DNA of 64,000 nucleotides from Bradyrhizobium erythrophlei (GTDB taxonomy: Bacteria > Pseudomonadota > Alphaproteobacteria > Rhizobiales > Xanthobacteraceae): NCBI RefSeq assembly GCF_900129505.1, contig NZ_LT670818.1, positions 5,365,001 to 5,429,000 on the forward strand, written 5' to 3'. Every line of letters starts with the position of its first letter. Position 1 is the stretch's first letter. The notes beneath the pieces were generated by a model. The model saw only the letters and a list, made by a program, of their open reading frames with translations, ran no database searches and had not been told where the DNA came from. The translations under genes were made by a program, and so were the position numbers. Positions 1-10,152 of the stretch are shown in pieces.

Positions 1-2
1 AA

Positions 3-3000
3 GGGGAGAGGGCGCATCGCGATCAGCTTGCTTATTGGAAATCGAAGCTCACTGACTACCGCCGGCTGGACCTACCTGGCGATCTTCCGCCATCGAGTGG
101 GTTCACCCGCGACAGCGATATCGTCTCCCAGGAGTTGCCGCGTGAACTTACCGACGCGTTGAACGGATTGAGCAACCGGCAGGGCGGTACGATGTTCGTC
201 ACCGTCCTGGCCGCATGCAATGTTTTGCTCCGTCGCTACACCGGGGAGACCGATATTGCGGTGGGATCGGAGCTTGCCGGACGCAGCCGCACTGAACTGG
301 AGGGGCTGGTCGGCCTTTTCATAAATCACATGGTGTTCCGGACGAATGTTTCCGGCGATCCCACGTTCCTGGAGCTTGTAGATCGCATCCGGGACACGAC
401 GTGGGACATTTTTGCCAATCAGGACGTGGCGTTCGAAGACGTGATCAAAGCACGGCGGGCTGACGGTGAGCCGTGCCCGGAACCCTTCATCCACGTCAAT
501 TTCAACTGTTACCGGGCCTATGGCGGCAATTCCAATTTTTTTCTTGAGCCGTCGAAAATTCAGGTGGTACCGGTTCCGTCGATTTCGCAGGGGGCGCTAT
601 ACCGGTTGAACTTCTTCATGATCGAACGCGAAAGCGGCTGGAGATTGTCGGTCGACTACAACAAAGACTATTACAGCGCAGAGTTCGCCCTACGGCTGCT
701 GAAGGATTTCGGGGAGATCTTGGAGGGAGTTGCGGCCAATCCTGAACGGAGGATATCCGAGTTTCAACTTTCTGAAGCATCGTCTGGAAAAAGTCTTTCG
801 GCGGTTGTCGCACCTGCAACGCCGGCTGTGGCGGCGACGACAGCGGCCAGCGACGTCGCCCAGGAAGAGTTCTATACCCTGCCGGCGAGCGTCGTGCAGG
901 AACGTTTTTGGCTCCTTGCCAAACTCGATCCAACCTCACCTAAATTTCACATGCGCGCGACCGTTCACCTGACGGGCTCGCTCTCAGAAGATGCACTTGA
1001 GAAGAGCTTTCAGAGTCTGGTTGATAGGCACGAGATCCTGCGTACCACGTTTGCCGAGGAGGATGGAGGCCTTGTCCAAGTCATCGCAAGCCAGACGAGA
1101 TTCTCGCTGTCGATTGTTACCCTCCTCGAGACCGCCGATGCCGCTCGCGAGGAAAAGCTGCAGGAATTGTTGCTCGAAGAGGCCAGGCATCCCTTTGATC
1201 TCGTGCGCGGCGCCCTTTTTCGCGCCTGCCTATTTCGCCTGCAGCCCGACGATCATGTGCTGATCATCACGACACACCACATCATCGCCGATGGGTGGTC
1301 GCAGCGCATTGTTCAAAACGAACTATGGTCGATGTACGAGGCGCTGGCGAGCAATCGTTCACCCCCATTGTCTCCCCTGCCGATTCAATACGCCGACTTT
1401 GTGGCCTGGCAAAAGGACTGGTTGAACTCAGAGGAGGCCACCCAGCACCTGAATTACTGGCTGAAGCAGCTGGAGGGGCCGCTCAAGATCCTTAATTTTC
1501 CCACAGACCATCCACCGGCTCTCAAGATAAGCTCCAACGGGGGGATCGAGTCTCTCGCTGTACCGGGGGATTTGCTGCTGGCTTTGAAGAAATTGGGCAG
1601 ATCCGAAGGCGTGACGATGTTCACCCTGACGTTGGCCTGCTTCGCGATCCTCATTTATCGGTATTCAAATCAGGTGAATATGGTGATCGGCTCGCCAGTG
1701 GCCAATCGGAAGCCGGAGACCGAGCCGCTCGTTGGGCCTTTCGCCGGCCCGGTGCCGTTCCGGTTCGATTTGTCGGACAATCCGACTCTGCACGACGTCA
1801 TCAGCCGCGTCAGCCAAATATCGCTGGAAGCGCTTGACCACTCCGATCTTCCATTCGAGGCTCTGCTTCGGCAACTGCGGGTGCAGTCGGTCAACGGACG
1901 CACCGCGTTTTTCCAGTTTTATTTTCTTTATCAGACCGCTTTTCTCCAACCCCACAAATTGCCGGCACTCACGATAACCCCTATGCCGACCTTCAGCGTT
2001 GGCACACCGTTTGAATTGCAGCTCGCCATGATCGAACGGCAGGACGAAGTGCGTGTCAATCTGGAATATAATGCCGACTTGTTCGAGCCGGCGTCGATTC
2101 GAGCGCTGCTGCGGTACTACGAGATGCTGTTGCGAGAGATGGTGTCGAACCCGAATCGACCCATTGCAGATCTCGCGGCGCCCGTTGTTGGAGAAAGCTT
2201 TCGCCGGTCGTCCAATGCGACCGCGGAGGTAACCCGTGTGTATGAAGCGCCGCGCAACGATGACGAATTCAAGCTGACGGAAATCTGGCAGGCCATCCTC
2301 AAGGTACCTCAAATCGGAGTGCACGACAATTTCTTCGAGCTCGGCGGTCATTCGCTCTTGGCGGCTCAACTTGTGTCTCAGGTTAAGGCGCAATTCGGGA
2401 TCACGATCGATCTATCGATTTTGATGGTCGCTCCGACAGTCGAGCGACTGGCCAGAAAATTGCGCCAGTCGCTACAGAAGGACCAGGCACACATCGTAGT
2501 GATCCGGGAAGCGGGCGCGAAGCCTCCGCTTTTTTGCGTACACGGCGGTGGCGGCCATCTGCTCGATTATCGTGACTTGATCGCGTCTTTGCCGGAGGAC
2601 CAGCCTGTCTACGGATTGCGCGCTTCAGATGTGAACGAGGTTTATCCGGAGACAGTGGAGGAGTTGGCGGACCAATACCTTTTAGAGATCCAGAGAGTGC
2701 AGGAGCAGGGACCTTATCAAATCTGCGGGTTGTCGTTTGGCGGCCTGGTAGCATATGAGATCGCACGGAAGTTGATCGAAAAAGGTCAACCGGTCGAATT
2801 CGTCGCTCTTTTTGACACCGGAAACTGGGCCTATTACCGAAATCTTCCGCCGCAGAGAATGGCGCAATTCCGGCGCACCTATATAATCGATCGGCTTCAG
2901 AAGTACGGTCGAAATCTGATACAGGGTCGGTTCGATGAGTTCGCCGCGGACGCGCACCAGTTCGTGACCAGCAGACTGAATGCGGTTCTCTGGAAGGTAA

Positions 3001-3377
3001 CTCGACAGGCCTGTCGGATGATGAACCTTCCAGTGCCAAAAATCGTGCGCAGCAATATCGTCGTATTCACTGCGGTTGGCCAAAACTATGTTCCGAAGAC
3101 CTATCCAGGGCGACTGCTTCTCTTTCGCGCAGAGGGCAGAACTGCGGAATATGGAGATGACTTGACGCTCGGTTGGACTGATATCGCTCGGGATGGTGTT
3201 GTGGTTCATCAGGTTCCGGGCAGCCATCTGTCGATCATGCGAAAACCGCACGTAGACCGGTTGGTCGAACAATTGATTCCTTATCTGGCTGATGCCCGTA
3301 ACGGCACCGCGGATTTAATTTCACGGGCCGCTCCTGCTATGGGCGCACAAATAAAAACCCATAATTGCTCGAAATAA
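3..3377 (+). CDS. Non-ribosomal peptide synthetase, C-terminal part (C-C-PCP-TE), 5' end outside window
   Basis: The reading frame is open from the window edge, so the gene begins upstream; 1124 residues are visible, numbered here from base 3. Order: the C-terminal half of a condensation domain (about 1-250, with the late AGR...GLFIN motif), a full condensation domain (about 278-720, catalytic HHIIADG at 425-431), a peptidyl carrier domain (FFELGGHSLL, phosphopantetheine Ser784) and a type I thioesterase (GLSFGG, Ser911; likely catalytic His1075). The thioesterase should release the carrier-bound product by hydrolysis or cyclisation. No adenylation domain lies between the second condensation domain and the carrier, so the last carrier must be loaded by an upstream or separate A domain, or the second C domain couples a different nucleophile. 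The first C-type domain could be an epimerisation domain; its active site is off the window. The stop codon overlaps the frame of the next gene. Product unknown. Confidence 0.93.
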   Translation, partial: GERAHRDQLAYWKSKLTDYRRLDLPGDLPPSSGFTRDSDIVSQELPRELTDALNGLSNRQGGTMFVTVLAACNVLLRRYTGETDIAVGSELAGRSRTELEGLVGLFINHMVFRTNVSGDPTFLELVDRIRDTTWDIFANQDVAFEDVIKARRADGEPCPEPFIHVNFNCYRAYGGNSNFFLEPSKIQVVPVPSISQGALYRLNFFMIERESGWRLSVDYNKDYYSAEFALRLLKDFGEILEGVAANPERRISEFQLSEASSGKSLSAVVAPATPAVAATTAASDVAQEEFYTLPASVVQERFWLLAKLDPTSPKFHMRATVHLTGSLSEDALEKSFQSLVDRHEILRTTFAEEDGGLVQVIASQTRFSLSIVTLLETADAAREEKLQELLLEEARHPFDLVRGALFRACLFRLQPDDHVLIITTHHIIADGWSQRIVQNELWSMYEALASNRSPPLSPLPIQYADFVAWQKDWLNSEEATQHLNYWLKQLEGPLKILNFPTDHPPALKISSNGGIESLAVPGDLLLALKKLGRSEGVTMFTLTLACFAILIYRYSNQVNMVIGSPVANRKPETEPLVGPFAGPVPFRFDLSDNPTLHDVISRVSQISLEALDHSDLPFEALLRQLRVQSVNGRTAFFQFYFLYQTAFLQPHKLPALTITPMPTFSVGTPFELQLAMIERQDEVRVNLEYNADLFEPASIRALLRYYEMLLREMVSNPNRPIADLAAPVVGESFRRSSNATAEVTRVYEAPRNDDEFKLTEIWQAILKVPQIGVHDNFFELGGHSLLAAQLVSQVKAQFGITIDLSILMVAPTVERLARKLRQSLQKDQAHIVVIREAGAKPPLFCVHGGGGHLLDYRDLIASLPEDQPVYGLRASDVNEVYPETVEELADQYLLEIQRVQEQGPYQICGLSFGGLVAYEIARKLIEKGQPVEFVALFDTGNWAYYRNLPPQRMAQFRRTYIIDRLQKYGRNLIQGRFDEFAADAHQFVTSRLNAVLWKVTRQACRMMNLPVPKIVRSNIVVFTAVGQNYVPKTYPGRLLLFRAEGRTAEYGDDLTLGWTDIARDGVVVHQVPGSHLSIMRKPHVDRLVEQLIPYLADARNGTADLISRAAPAMGAQIKTHNCSK

Positions 3378-3388
3378 AGAAGCTTGCG

Positions 3389-4831
3389 ATGCGGCGGTTC
3401 GAAATTGCGGGGACGGTCGGTCTCTTGCTGTATGTGCCGCACCTGTTTCGTCTGTCTGTTGGCCACGAAGCGATATTCGGGTTCCTTCTAAGCCTAGCAG
3501 TGCTCCTGATCGCGTGTCACGTTTGGCTCGAAGGGTATCGCTGGCAGATGGTCCCTGCCTATTTTCTCGCAGGCAGTCTTGTTTTGTATGAATGCGTGCA
3601 TTGGCTATGGGGCTTTCAGACGACCTATCTTGCCGCAGTTGCTGCCTTCCTACTGGAGCTGGCAGCGGTCGTCCTCTGTATCTTGTTGCCCGTGTTCAAG
3701 CTTCCCGCGCCGACGGGACCGTACAAGGTCGGCACGCAAACCCGCCACCTGGTGGATGAAAGCAGGCGAGATCCGTTCTCCGATAAGCCCAACGGAGCGC
3801 GGGAACTGATGATTCAAATTTGGTATCCTGTAGATCCGTCTGTGAGCGATCTGCCATTGGCGCCATATCGCGACAGAAGAATAACAACGCTAAAGAGTGC
3901 GCATCTCGCGCTGGTTAAATCAAACTCGATGCTGGGAGCGCGGCTCCTACAGTCAGAGAGCCGCTATCCCATAGTGCTGTACACGCCATCTTGGAGTGGA
4001 ATACGGACGGAGTGCACCATTCAGGTGGAGGAGTTGGCTAGTCACGGTTATGTGGTGGTGGGCATCGACCATCCGTACAGTTCGGGGGTAGTGGCTTTTC
4101 CTGACGGTCGTATCGTTCGCCGAAAATTTGTGGGCAACGAAGACTATTCGTCGGACGCAGCGGTCGAAGCGTTTGCCAGGACCGCGGATCAACAGGTCAG
4201 AATCCGTGCCCAAGATGCGAGCTTTGTTCTGGACACCCTTGAACATCTGGATGCCCACGATCCCGATGGACTTCTGACAGGAAGTCTGGATCTCGCTCGT
4301 GTCGGTATCTTTGGCTTTTCCCTGGGCGGGGGAACCGCCGCCCAGGCATGTTGGCTTGATCGCAGATTCAAGGCTGGTCTCGACATGGGTGGAATGGTAG
4401 CCGACGAGTCAGCGAAGCAGGGTACATTCGTTCCCTTCTTTTTCATGTTTGAGGGGATGTACGAGTCGTTCCCGTACGCTTCAGGAGCGGATATTTCCGG
4501 AGTGGGTCCCCGCAAACGGCGCGATATTGAATTCACGCGGAAACAATTTGAGCAGATGAAAAGCTCACTCTCCAGGTTTGGAGGTTATTGGATGTTGATA
4601 CACGGAATAAAGCACCTGGAGTTTTCCGACGTTCCTTTCTTCTCTCCGTTGCGCCGAGGTTCTGCCGATCCAGCGAGAATAGCGCGGATTGTCGGCCGCT
4701 ACGCACTCGCCTTCTTCAATAAGCAGTTAAGGAATAAAGAGCAGTCTTTGCTGGATGCTCAATCGCCCGATATGCGGGAGGTACGCTTCGAGGTGTGGCA
4801 GGCGAAGAGGCCATCGCAGCACGCGGGGTAA
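3389..4831 (+). CDS. PAF-acetylhydrolase-like alpha/beta hydrolase with N-terminal membrane region
   Basis: An esterase/lipase-type alpha/beta hydrolase. The first about 110 residues form several hydrophobic helices, so the catalytic domain is probably membrane-tethered. The catalytic part has the nucleophile elbow GFSLGG (Ser311 from the chosen start), a preceding GIDHPY loop like that of platelet-activating-factor acetylhydrolases, and a late HGIKHLEF segment that could supply the catalytic His. I chose ATG 3389, 11 bases after the NRPS stop and preceded by AAAGAAG; a TTG at 3365 overlapping the NRPS is possible. The tight spacing implies co-transcription, so it may hydrolyse, trim or release the NRPS product or an acyl chain on it. 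Substrate unknown. Confidence 0.85.
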   Translation: MRRFEIAGTVGLLLYVPHLFRLSVGHEAIFGFLLSLAVLLIACHVWLEGYRWQMVPAYFLAGSLVLYECVHWLWGFQTTYLAAVAAFLLELAAVVLCILLPVFKLPAPTGPYKVGTQTRHLVDESRRDPFSDKPNGARELMIQIWYPVDPSVSDLPLAPYRDRRITTLKSAHLALVKSNSMLGARLLQSESRYPIVLYTPSWSGIRTECTIQVEELASHGYVVVGIDHPYSSGVVAFPDGRIVRRKFVGNEDYSSDAAVEAFARTADQQVRIRAQDASFVLDTLEHLDAHDPDGLLTGSLDLARVGIFGFSLGGGTAAQACWLDRRFKAGLDMGGMVADESAKQGTFVPFFFMFEGMYESFPYASGADISGVGPRKRRDIEFTRKQFEQMKSSLSRFGGYWMLIHGIKHLEFSDVPFFSPLRRGSADPARIARIVGRYALAFFNKQLRNKEQSLLDAQSPDMREVRFEVWQAKRPSQHAG

Positions 4832-4893
4832 CAATTCAAGCTGGCAATGCGCAACGGTCCTTCATGCGATGTCCTATCGATGCGTCCCAATCG

Positions 4894-6090
4894 CTATTTT
4901 GAGCGATCAGTTCTGGTCCACTGTGAATCGATCTTGCCGAAGAGGAATTGACGATAGAGTTTGAGCTTCCGGAAAGCGTAGGATGGCATCAACATGAGTG
5001 CGCTGGGAGGCACAACATCGCGGCCGCACTTTAGCCACGCAAGGAAAGTGGCTGCGGTGAAAGCCAGAAGGCTGGCTGTGCTGATGGTAAATGCCGCCAA
5101 GGAATAGCCGGAAACTGCATACAGCAAGGAGAATCCAAAGATTCCGAGAACCAGCATTCCGAGCAGAGACAGTGGGGGAACCGCCAGGTCGAGCGTGATT
5201 ACGAGAAGGTCCCAGTCCCGCCGCGTAATGGCGCTCGTGAGCAGTCTCGGGGCGGTTTTGAGAATCATTTCAAGATGGCCTTGCTCCCACCGCTGGCGCT
5301 GGCTTCCGGCTCCCTTGACGGATGATGCGAACTCGCTCGTTACGCGGGCGGAAGGACAGAATACCGGTGGATGTCCGGCCAGGGTTAGATCGAGACCAAG
5401 TTTTAGATCTTCCACGATTTGTCCGTTGCCAAGATCGGCCGAACGTATGACATCCCACGGGAATGCCATGCCGGTGCCCATCAACTGGCAAGGTAAATTG
5501 AGTGCGCGAAGCCCAAGCGGGCGCAACCAGTTCTTCACGCGCCAGGAAAATTCGGCGACCTGATGATTGATCTCGGAGTTAACAGGCGCAGTCATCAGAT
5601 ACAGCGCCTGTACCGGCCGGCCGGTCATCGCGCAGGTCGAGGCCAGGCTATCGATGGCGCCCTCTGCAAGTCTGCAGTCGGCATCGATGATGATGACGAT
5701 CTCGGGCGGGTTCGAGCCAAGGTGCCGAACACCCCAGTCCAGGGCGTAACCCTTGCCTCGTTTCGTGGGATCGTTTCGCTCGACAACCTCGGCACCTCCC
5801 GCCCTCGCCAAGGCAGCCGTGTCATCTGAACAATTATCCGCAACCACAAGCAACCGATCGGCCGGGAGCAATTGGCCCTGTATGTTCGCGAGGGTCGGCA
5901 GAAGCCCTGGGCTTTCGTTATGGGCGGGCACCAATACGGCAACGGGCCGGCGAGCGCCGAGGTTCGGCCTCATTGGACGTTGCCATCGGGAGGCTGCGGA
6001 TGCCGCAACGATCTCGAGAAAAAACACGATGGTTGAGATCGCGAGAAGACTTGCGACGATCACCAATAGGCAGGAGACTAACGTCCCCAT
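4894..6090 (-). CDS. Membrane GT2 family glycosyltransferase
   Basis: An inverting glycosyltransferase of family 2, 398 residues. It has an N-terminal membrane helix (about 3-30), then a GT-A domain with LVPAHNES (53-60), DNCSDDT (85-91), the metal-binding DAD (136-138), an acidic ED (227-228) and QRQRW (264-268), the signature of processive and related membrane GT2 enzymes. Two or three hydrophobic helices follow (about 295-370). The fold resembles cellulose/hyaluronan-synthase relatives but is short, so it more likely adds one sugar to a lipid-linked repeat unit. It converges with the hydrolase gene across a 62-base gap. Donor and acceptor cannot be told from sequence. Confidence 0.88.
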   Translation of the reverse strand: MGTLVSCLLVIVASLLAISTIVFFLEIVAASAASRWQRPMRPNLGARRPVAVLVPAHNESPGLLPTLANIQGQLLPADRLLVVADNCSDDTAALARAGGAEVVERNDPTKRGKGYALDWGVRHLGSNPPEIVIIIDADCRLAEGAIDSLASTCAMTGRPVQALYLMTAPVNSEINHQVAEFSWRVKNWLRPLGLRALNLPCQLMGTGMAFPWDVIRSADLGNGQIVEDLKLGLDLTLAGHPPVFCPSARVTSEFASSVKGAGSQRQRWEQGHLEMILKTAPRLLTSAITRRDWDLLVITLDLAVPPLSLLGMLVLGIFGFSLLYAVSGYSLAAFTISTASLLAFTAATFLAWLKCGRDVVPPSALMLMPSYAFRKLKLYRQFLFGKIDSQWTRTDRSK

Positions 6091-6851
6091 TCACTATGCA
6101 CCTTCCTCGTGCCCGCCACGACGCTTCCAGCCCTGAGATACTCCAGAGGCCGGATATAATCAACGGCGGATCTTGTTGCAGAACGGCTCGCTTTTCATCG
6201 GGCGTCGATGACCCAGTGTCAATCTAATGGCTAAAAGCGATCATTTAAACCACCTAAGATTGCAGGTAGCCATACCACGTTCCAGTGTGATCAACTTAAG
6301 TGTTTCGGGGGCTGAAACTGCTGTTCCGGAAACACTTTCGAGGGCTATTGCGGGAATGGTAATACGAGCCTCCGGCTGATCGGAGAAACGACATCTGGGC
6401 TGGTTAAAACGGGTCGCCAAGTTTAGCGCTGGCACTTGGCACCACCAAAGATAGCGAAAATACTATGAATGGCTGAGACACGAGTGGTTAGGATATTGAC
6501 GGAGCGCGAGCAGGCCATTAACGATTTTGTCCAAACTTCAGCCGTCGATGGATGCTTCAGGGTACTTCCCATGTTAAGCCATGAAGCTGAAGTTCAATAT
6601 GGCTATCATCGGCCAGCGAGTTGCCGACGCCTAGAAAACGGGCGAATGACCGAATGATGCTCTGGAGCCTGCATTGCTGTTAAGCGCGCGCCCTTCTACT
6701 CAGCCATTCGCCACGCACTTGGGGCCTCGACGTGGATCAAGTCTTACGGTCCAGGCGATGGGCAGATGTTCCGCGGGTGTCACGATATTCCTAACATAGT
6801 GATGACAGTTTTCTTAATCGTCATCTCGACAAACAATCGGCAAGGCAGTGG
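6091..6851. other. Non-coding stretch between divergent genes, with an inverted repeat and a weak mini-ORF
   Basis: No convincing gene. It separates the minus-strand GT2 from the plus-strand oxidoreductase and should hold both promoters. An inverted repeat (arms 6298-6306 and 6329-6337, AAGTGTTTC / GAAACACTT) could form a hairpin. A 50-codon plus-strand ORF (6227-6379) encodes a segment containing SSVINLSVSG that faintly recalls chain-length-regulator proteins; I could not establish it as a gene or remnant. A 62-codon ORF at 6469-6657 matches nothing I know. Confidence 0.4.
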
Positions 6852-7907
6852 ATGGGTAAGCTAACAGGTGTTCTAATAGGCTGCGGTGCTATTGCACGCG
6901 AGCATCTATTGGTGTTGCCCGAGCTAAATAACGTCGAAATCGTTGCCGTTTGCGACATTTCAGATGCTCGGGCTGAAGCTTCTGCGGAGCGTTTTGGAAT
7001 TGCAAAATGGTACACGAGCCATCGTGAACTTCTTGCCGATCTTCAGCCTGACCTTGTCCACATTACCACCCCGCCTGCCTCTCACTTTCCGATCGCACAG
7101 GATTGCCTTGCCGCCGGCCGTAACGTCTTCTGCGAGAAGCCAATCACAATTCGGTATTCGGACTTTGGCGCTCTCAAGCAGCTCGCCCGTGACAAGGGCA
7201 GCATGCTTATGGAAAATCAGCAGTTTCGATTTCATTCATCGATTCAGCGCATCGAGGAACTCGTCAGGTCGGGGGAGCTCGGCGAAGTTATTGAAATGCA
7301 AATTTGTCTGTCACTCAATATCACGGGTGCCGGCAGCCCTTATGTTGATCAGAACGCACCCCACTTCGGACTAACTTTGTCCGGTGGCGTCATTGGCGAT
7401 TTCCTACCTCATATCGCGTATCTCGTGTACATGTTCACCGGCAAAGTAATTGACGTGCATACCGGGTGGTTCAAACATAAGAGCGACTCGCCGCTGCCGG
7501 CTGACGAGTTTCGCGGCCTGATAAAGGGTGAGCGCACGACTGCGTATGTGAGTTTCAGCGGGAACGCACAGCCGGACGGATTTCTGATCAGAGTGGTTGG
7601 AACCCGAATGCGAGTAGAGGCGAATTTATTCGAGCCGCCACGTTTAATAATAAAGCGTTCCCGGTCGGGCGAGCCCGCGGTAATGACCCTTGTTGACGGC
7701 ATTGCCGAGTCACGCCAGGTGCTGGCTGGAAGTGTCGTGGGATTTTTGCGAAAGCTGGGCGGTACGAGCAGCTACGACGGTCTGAAGGAAATGATCTCGA
7801 GGACGTATCGCGCTATAGAACTGCGCGAACCGCAACCCATCCCACTCGACGAAATCGATGCGGTCGCGCGTCTCGTTGAGCAACTTGCCGCTACGGAGAA
7901 CTCATGA
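6852..7907 (+). CDS. Gfo/Idh/MocA-family oxidoreductase
   Basis: An NAD(P)-dependent sugar oxidoreductase of 351 residues. The N-terminal Rossmann fold has the dinucleotide loop GCGAIA (10-15) and the family motif EKP (95-97), whose Lys is usually catalytic; the rest is the alpha/beta substrate domain. In glycan clusters, members of this family oxidise or reduce nucleotide-linked sugars, as WlbA/WbpB do. The stop overlaps the start of the next SDR gene by four bases (ATGA, 7904-7907), a translational-coupling arrangement, so the two enzymes probably act in succession on one sugar nucleotide. Substrate is inferred from context only. Confidence 0.9.
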   Translation: MGKLTGVLIGCGAIAREHLLVLPELNNVEIVAVCDISDARAEASAERFGIAKWYTSHRELLADLQPDLVHITTPPASHFPIAQDCLAAGRNVFCEKPITIRYSDFGALKQLARDKGSMLMENQQFRFHSSIQRIEELVRSGELGEVIEMQICLSLNITGAGSPYVDQNAPHFGLTLSGGVIGDFLPHIAYLVYMFTGKVIDVHTGWFKHKSDSPLPADEFRGLIKGERTTAYVSFSGNAQPDGFLIRVVGTRMRVEANLFEPPRLIIKRSRSGEPAVMTLVDGIAESRQVLAGSVVGFLRKLGGTSSYDGLKEMISRTYRAIELREPQPIPLDEIDAVARLVEQLAATENS

Positions 7908-8896
7908 AAGTTCTTGTGTCTGGAGGGGGCGGCTTTTTGGGCCGTTCCGTCGTGGATCGCTTGTTGGAACGGGGCCATCAGGTGCGCGCCATTGTGCGAC
8001 CCTCGTCACCAAGGCCTCCTTGGCCGGACACAGTCGAAGTATTTCGCGCTGACCTTCGTGTTCAGGAAGATCTTGTGTCCGCATTTGATGGCGTTGATGC
8101 GGTGCTGCATCTGGCAGCGGCGACGAGCGGCAATGAAGACATTCAGTTTGCGTCGACCGTCGTTGCCACGGAGCGTTTTTTGGGCGCGATGGCGAAATCG
8201 ACCGTCAAACGACTGGTTCATGTCAGCAGCCTGGTTGTTTACGACTGGTCGAAGGCACGATCGTGTATGGATGAGTCAACACCGCTTGAAAATAATCCCT
8301 ACGCGATGGGCGGATACACGATTGCCAAGATATGGCAGGAGCGTGTGGTTTCCCGTTTTGCGAAAAAGCACTCGTGGGATCTCACGATTGCTCGTCCCGG
8401 ATTTATTTGGGGCCAGGGCCATGCGCAAATTGCTGGAATGGGAAGGCAATTTGGTCGAATTTACCTACTTTTCGGTCCGCTTACCCGGCTCCCGTTGAGT
8501 CACGTCGACAATTGCGCCGACTGCCTGGTAACGGCCATCGAAAATCCGGCCGCGTCGCGTGAGATATTCAACGTTATCGATAGTGATGACATTCGGGTGT
8601 GGCGCTACGTCAAGGAGTATGCGCGCCGATCGGGCCAGCGGGGTCTCTTACTGCCGCTGCCCTACCGAGTAGGGCTCGGGGTCGCCCAATTGGCGGCCCT
8701 AACCAGTCGAACTTTGTTTGGCGCCAAGGGAAAGCTGCCGTCGTTGCTGACGCCGCGCCGCTTCGAATCTCAATTCAAGCCGATCAGATTCAGCAATCGG
8801 AAGTTGAAAAGTATTTTGAATTGGAAGCCGCGCTTTAGCTTCGACGATTGTCTTACAGCATCCTTCAATGCAGAACGTCCGCATGGCGAAGGATAG
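7904..8896 (+). CDS. NAD-dependent epimerase/dehydratase (extended SDR)
   Basis: An extended short-chain dehydrogenase of 330 residues. It has the N-terminal NAD loop GGGGFLG (7-13), a Ser-Ser pair at 108-109 and the catalytic Y138-x3-K142. This family performs epimerisation, dehydration or reduction of nucleotide sugars. The start codon overlaps the oxidoreductase stop (ATGA), so expression is coupled. It is separate from the UDP-xylose synthase encoded on the opposite strand just downstream. Which sugar it handles cannot be read from sequence; the C-terminal region has no specific family signature I recognise. Confidence 0.88.
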   Translation: MKVLVSGGGGFLGRSVVDRLLERGHQVRAIVRPSSPRPPWPDTVEVFRADLRVQEDLVSAFDGVDAVLHLAAATSGNEDIQFASTVVATERFLGAMAKSTVKRLVHVSSLVVYDWSKARSCMDESTPLENNPYAMGGYTIAKIWQERVVSRFAKKHSWDLTIARPGFIWGQGHAQIAGMGRQFGRIYLLFGPLTRLPLSHVDNCADCLVTAIENPAASREIFNVIDSDDIRVWRYVKEYARRSGQRGLLLPLPYRVGLGVAQLAALTSRTLFGAKGKLPSLLTPRRFESQFKPIRFSNRKLKSILNWKPRFSFDDCLTASFNAERPHGEG

Positions 8897-9067
8897 TATC
8901 CTGCCTAATGTTAAATGACGGGCGGCCTAGTTAGCGTATTCCTGATACTGTCTTATAGGGGTAGATCCTGACCACGCGCCAGTCGTTTTGAAAGCGAACA
9001 AACCTCAATTGGGAAGCCGCGCCACTGTCTCAGTAGAGGCCGCATATTTGCCATGATATCTTGTGCT

Positions 9068-10024
9068 TTACCCGAGGTCTCCCCGGAAATACTCAATCGT
9101 ATGCTTGAGGCCATCGCGGAGCGGAATCGATGGCGTCCACCCCAGCTGAGTCTGGGCGACTGAAATGTCTGGCTTGCGTTGCTTGGGGTCATCTTGCGGC
9201 AGTGGCTCGTTGATAAGTGTAGACGTTGACCCGGTTTCGGAAACAATCAATTCGGCCAGTTCCTTCATTGTGAATTCGACCGGGTTACCCAAATTCACGG
9301 GACCAGTGAACCCTGTCGGGCTAGCCATCAGCTTGATTAGGCCGTCGACCAGATCATCAACGTAACAAAACGACCGAGTCTGATTTCCATCGCCGTAAAG
9401 TGTAATCGGTTTGCCCGTTAGCGCTTGAATGATGAAATTTGAAACGACTCTGCCGTCCGCTGGATGCATTCGCGGGCCATAGGTGTTGAAAATCCGTGCA
9501 ACCTTGATTTCGAGACCGTGTTGCCGATGATAATCGAAGAATAAAGTTTCGGCGCAGCGCTTGCCTTCGTCGTAGCATGAGCGAGGCCCGATTGGATTGA
9601 CATTGCCCCAATAGGACTCCGTCTGAGGGTGGATAGCAGGATCGCCATAGACTTCGCTGGTAGAGGCTTGCAAAATACGGCATCCGAGGCGCTTCGCTAG
9701 ACCCAGCATATTGATGGCGCCGTGCACCGATGTCTTCGTCGTCTGCACCGGATCGTGCTGGTAGTGAACCGGGGATGCTGGGCAGGCTAGATTGTAAATC
9801 TCGTCCGCCTCGACGTAGAGTGGGAACGTGACGTCATGGCGCATAAACTCGAAGCGCGGATTGGAATGAAGATGCTCCATGTTCCGCTTTGTGCCCGTGA
9901 ACAGGTTATCCACGCACAGCACCTCGTGTCCTTGTTGCAGCAGGCGGTCAATTAGATGGGATCCGAGGAAGCCAGCGCCCCCTGTTACTAGTATCCGTTT
10001 GCGGCTGTCATAAAGGCGCGGCAT
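9068..10024 (-). CDS. uxs: UDP-glucuronate decarboxylase (UDP-xylose synthase)
   Basis: Converts UDP-glucuronic acid to UDP-xylose with NAD as internal cofactor. Over its 318 residues it follows the bacterial/plant UXS pattern closely: GGAGFLG (15-21), [20 protein letters not shown] with the [10 protein letters not shown] stretch (about 60-89), STSEVYGDP, catalytic Y151-x3-K155, and [20 protein letters not shown]. Start: ATG 10024, with AGGAG nine bases upstream; a TTG at 10027 is the alternative. It is flanked by a decayed O-antigen-ligase end, and a decayed copy of its own 3' end lies at 19183-19266. It implies that xylose, or a sugar derived from UDP-xylose, enters the glycan made here. 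Confidence 0.93.
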   Translation of the reverse strand: MPRLYDSRKRILVTGGAGFLGSHLIDRLLQQGHEVLCVDNLFTGTKRNMEHLHSNPRFEFMRHDVTFPLYVEADEIYNLACPASPVHYQHDPVQTTKTSVHGAINMLGLAKRLGCRILQASTSEVYGDPAIHPQTESYWGNVNPIGPRSCYDEGKRCAETLFFDYHRQHGLEIKVARIFNTYGPRMHPADGRVVSNFIIQALTGKPITLYGDGNQTRSFCYVDDLVDGLIKLMASPTGFTGPVNLGNPVEFTMKELAELIVSETGSTSTLINEPLPQDDPKQRKPDISVAQTQLGWTPSIPLRDGLKHTIEYFRGDLG

Positions 10025-10152
10025 CAAATTCGTCTCCTAGTAGGGGCGCACGATTTGCTGTTAATGTGTATAGAATTCGGCAATCCGCCGTCCAACACTC
10101 GCACGCTGATGTTTGTTCGTTGCGTTCCTGGAATTCCGATCGGCACAATCCA

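Noticed and set aside
1665..2393. 242-residue minus-strand frame in the NRPS gene
   Set aside because: Antisense to a condensation domain and no recognisable protein.
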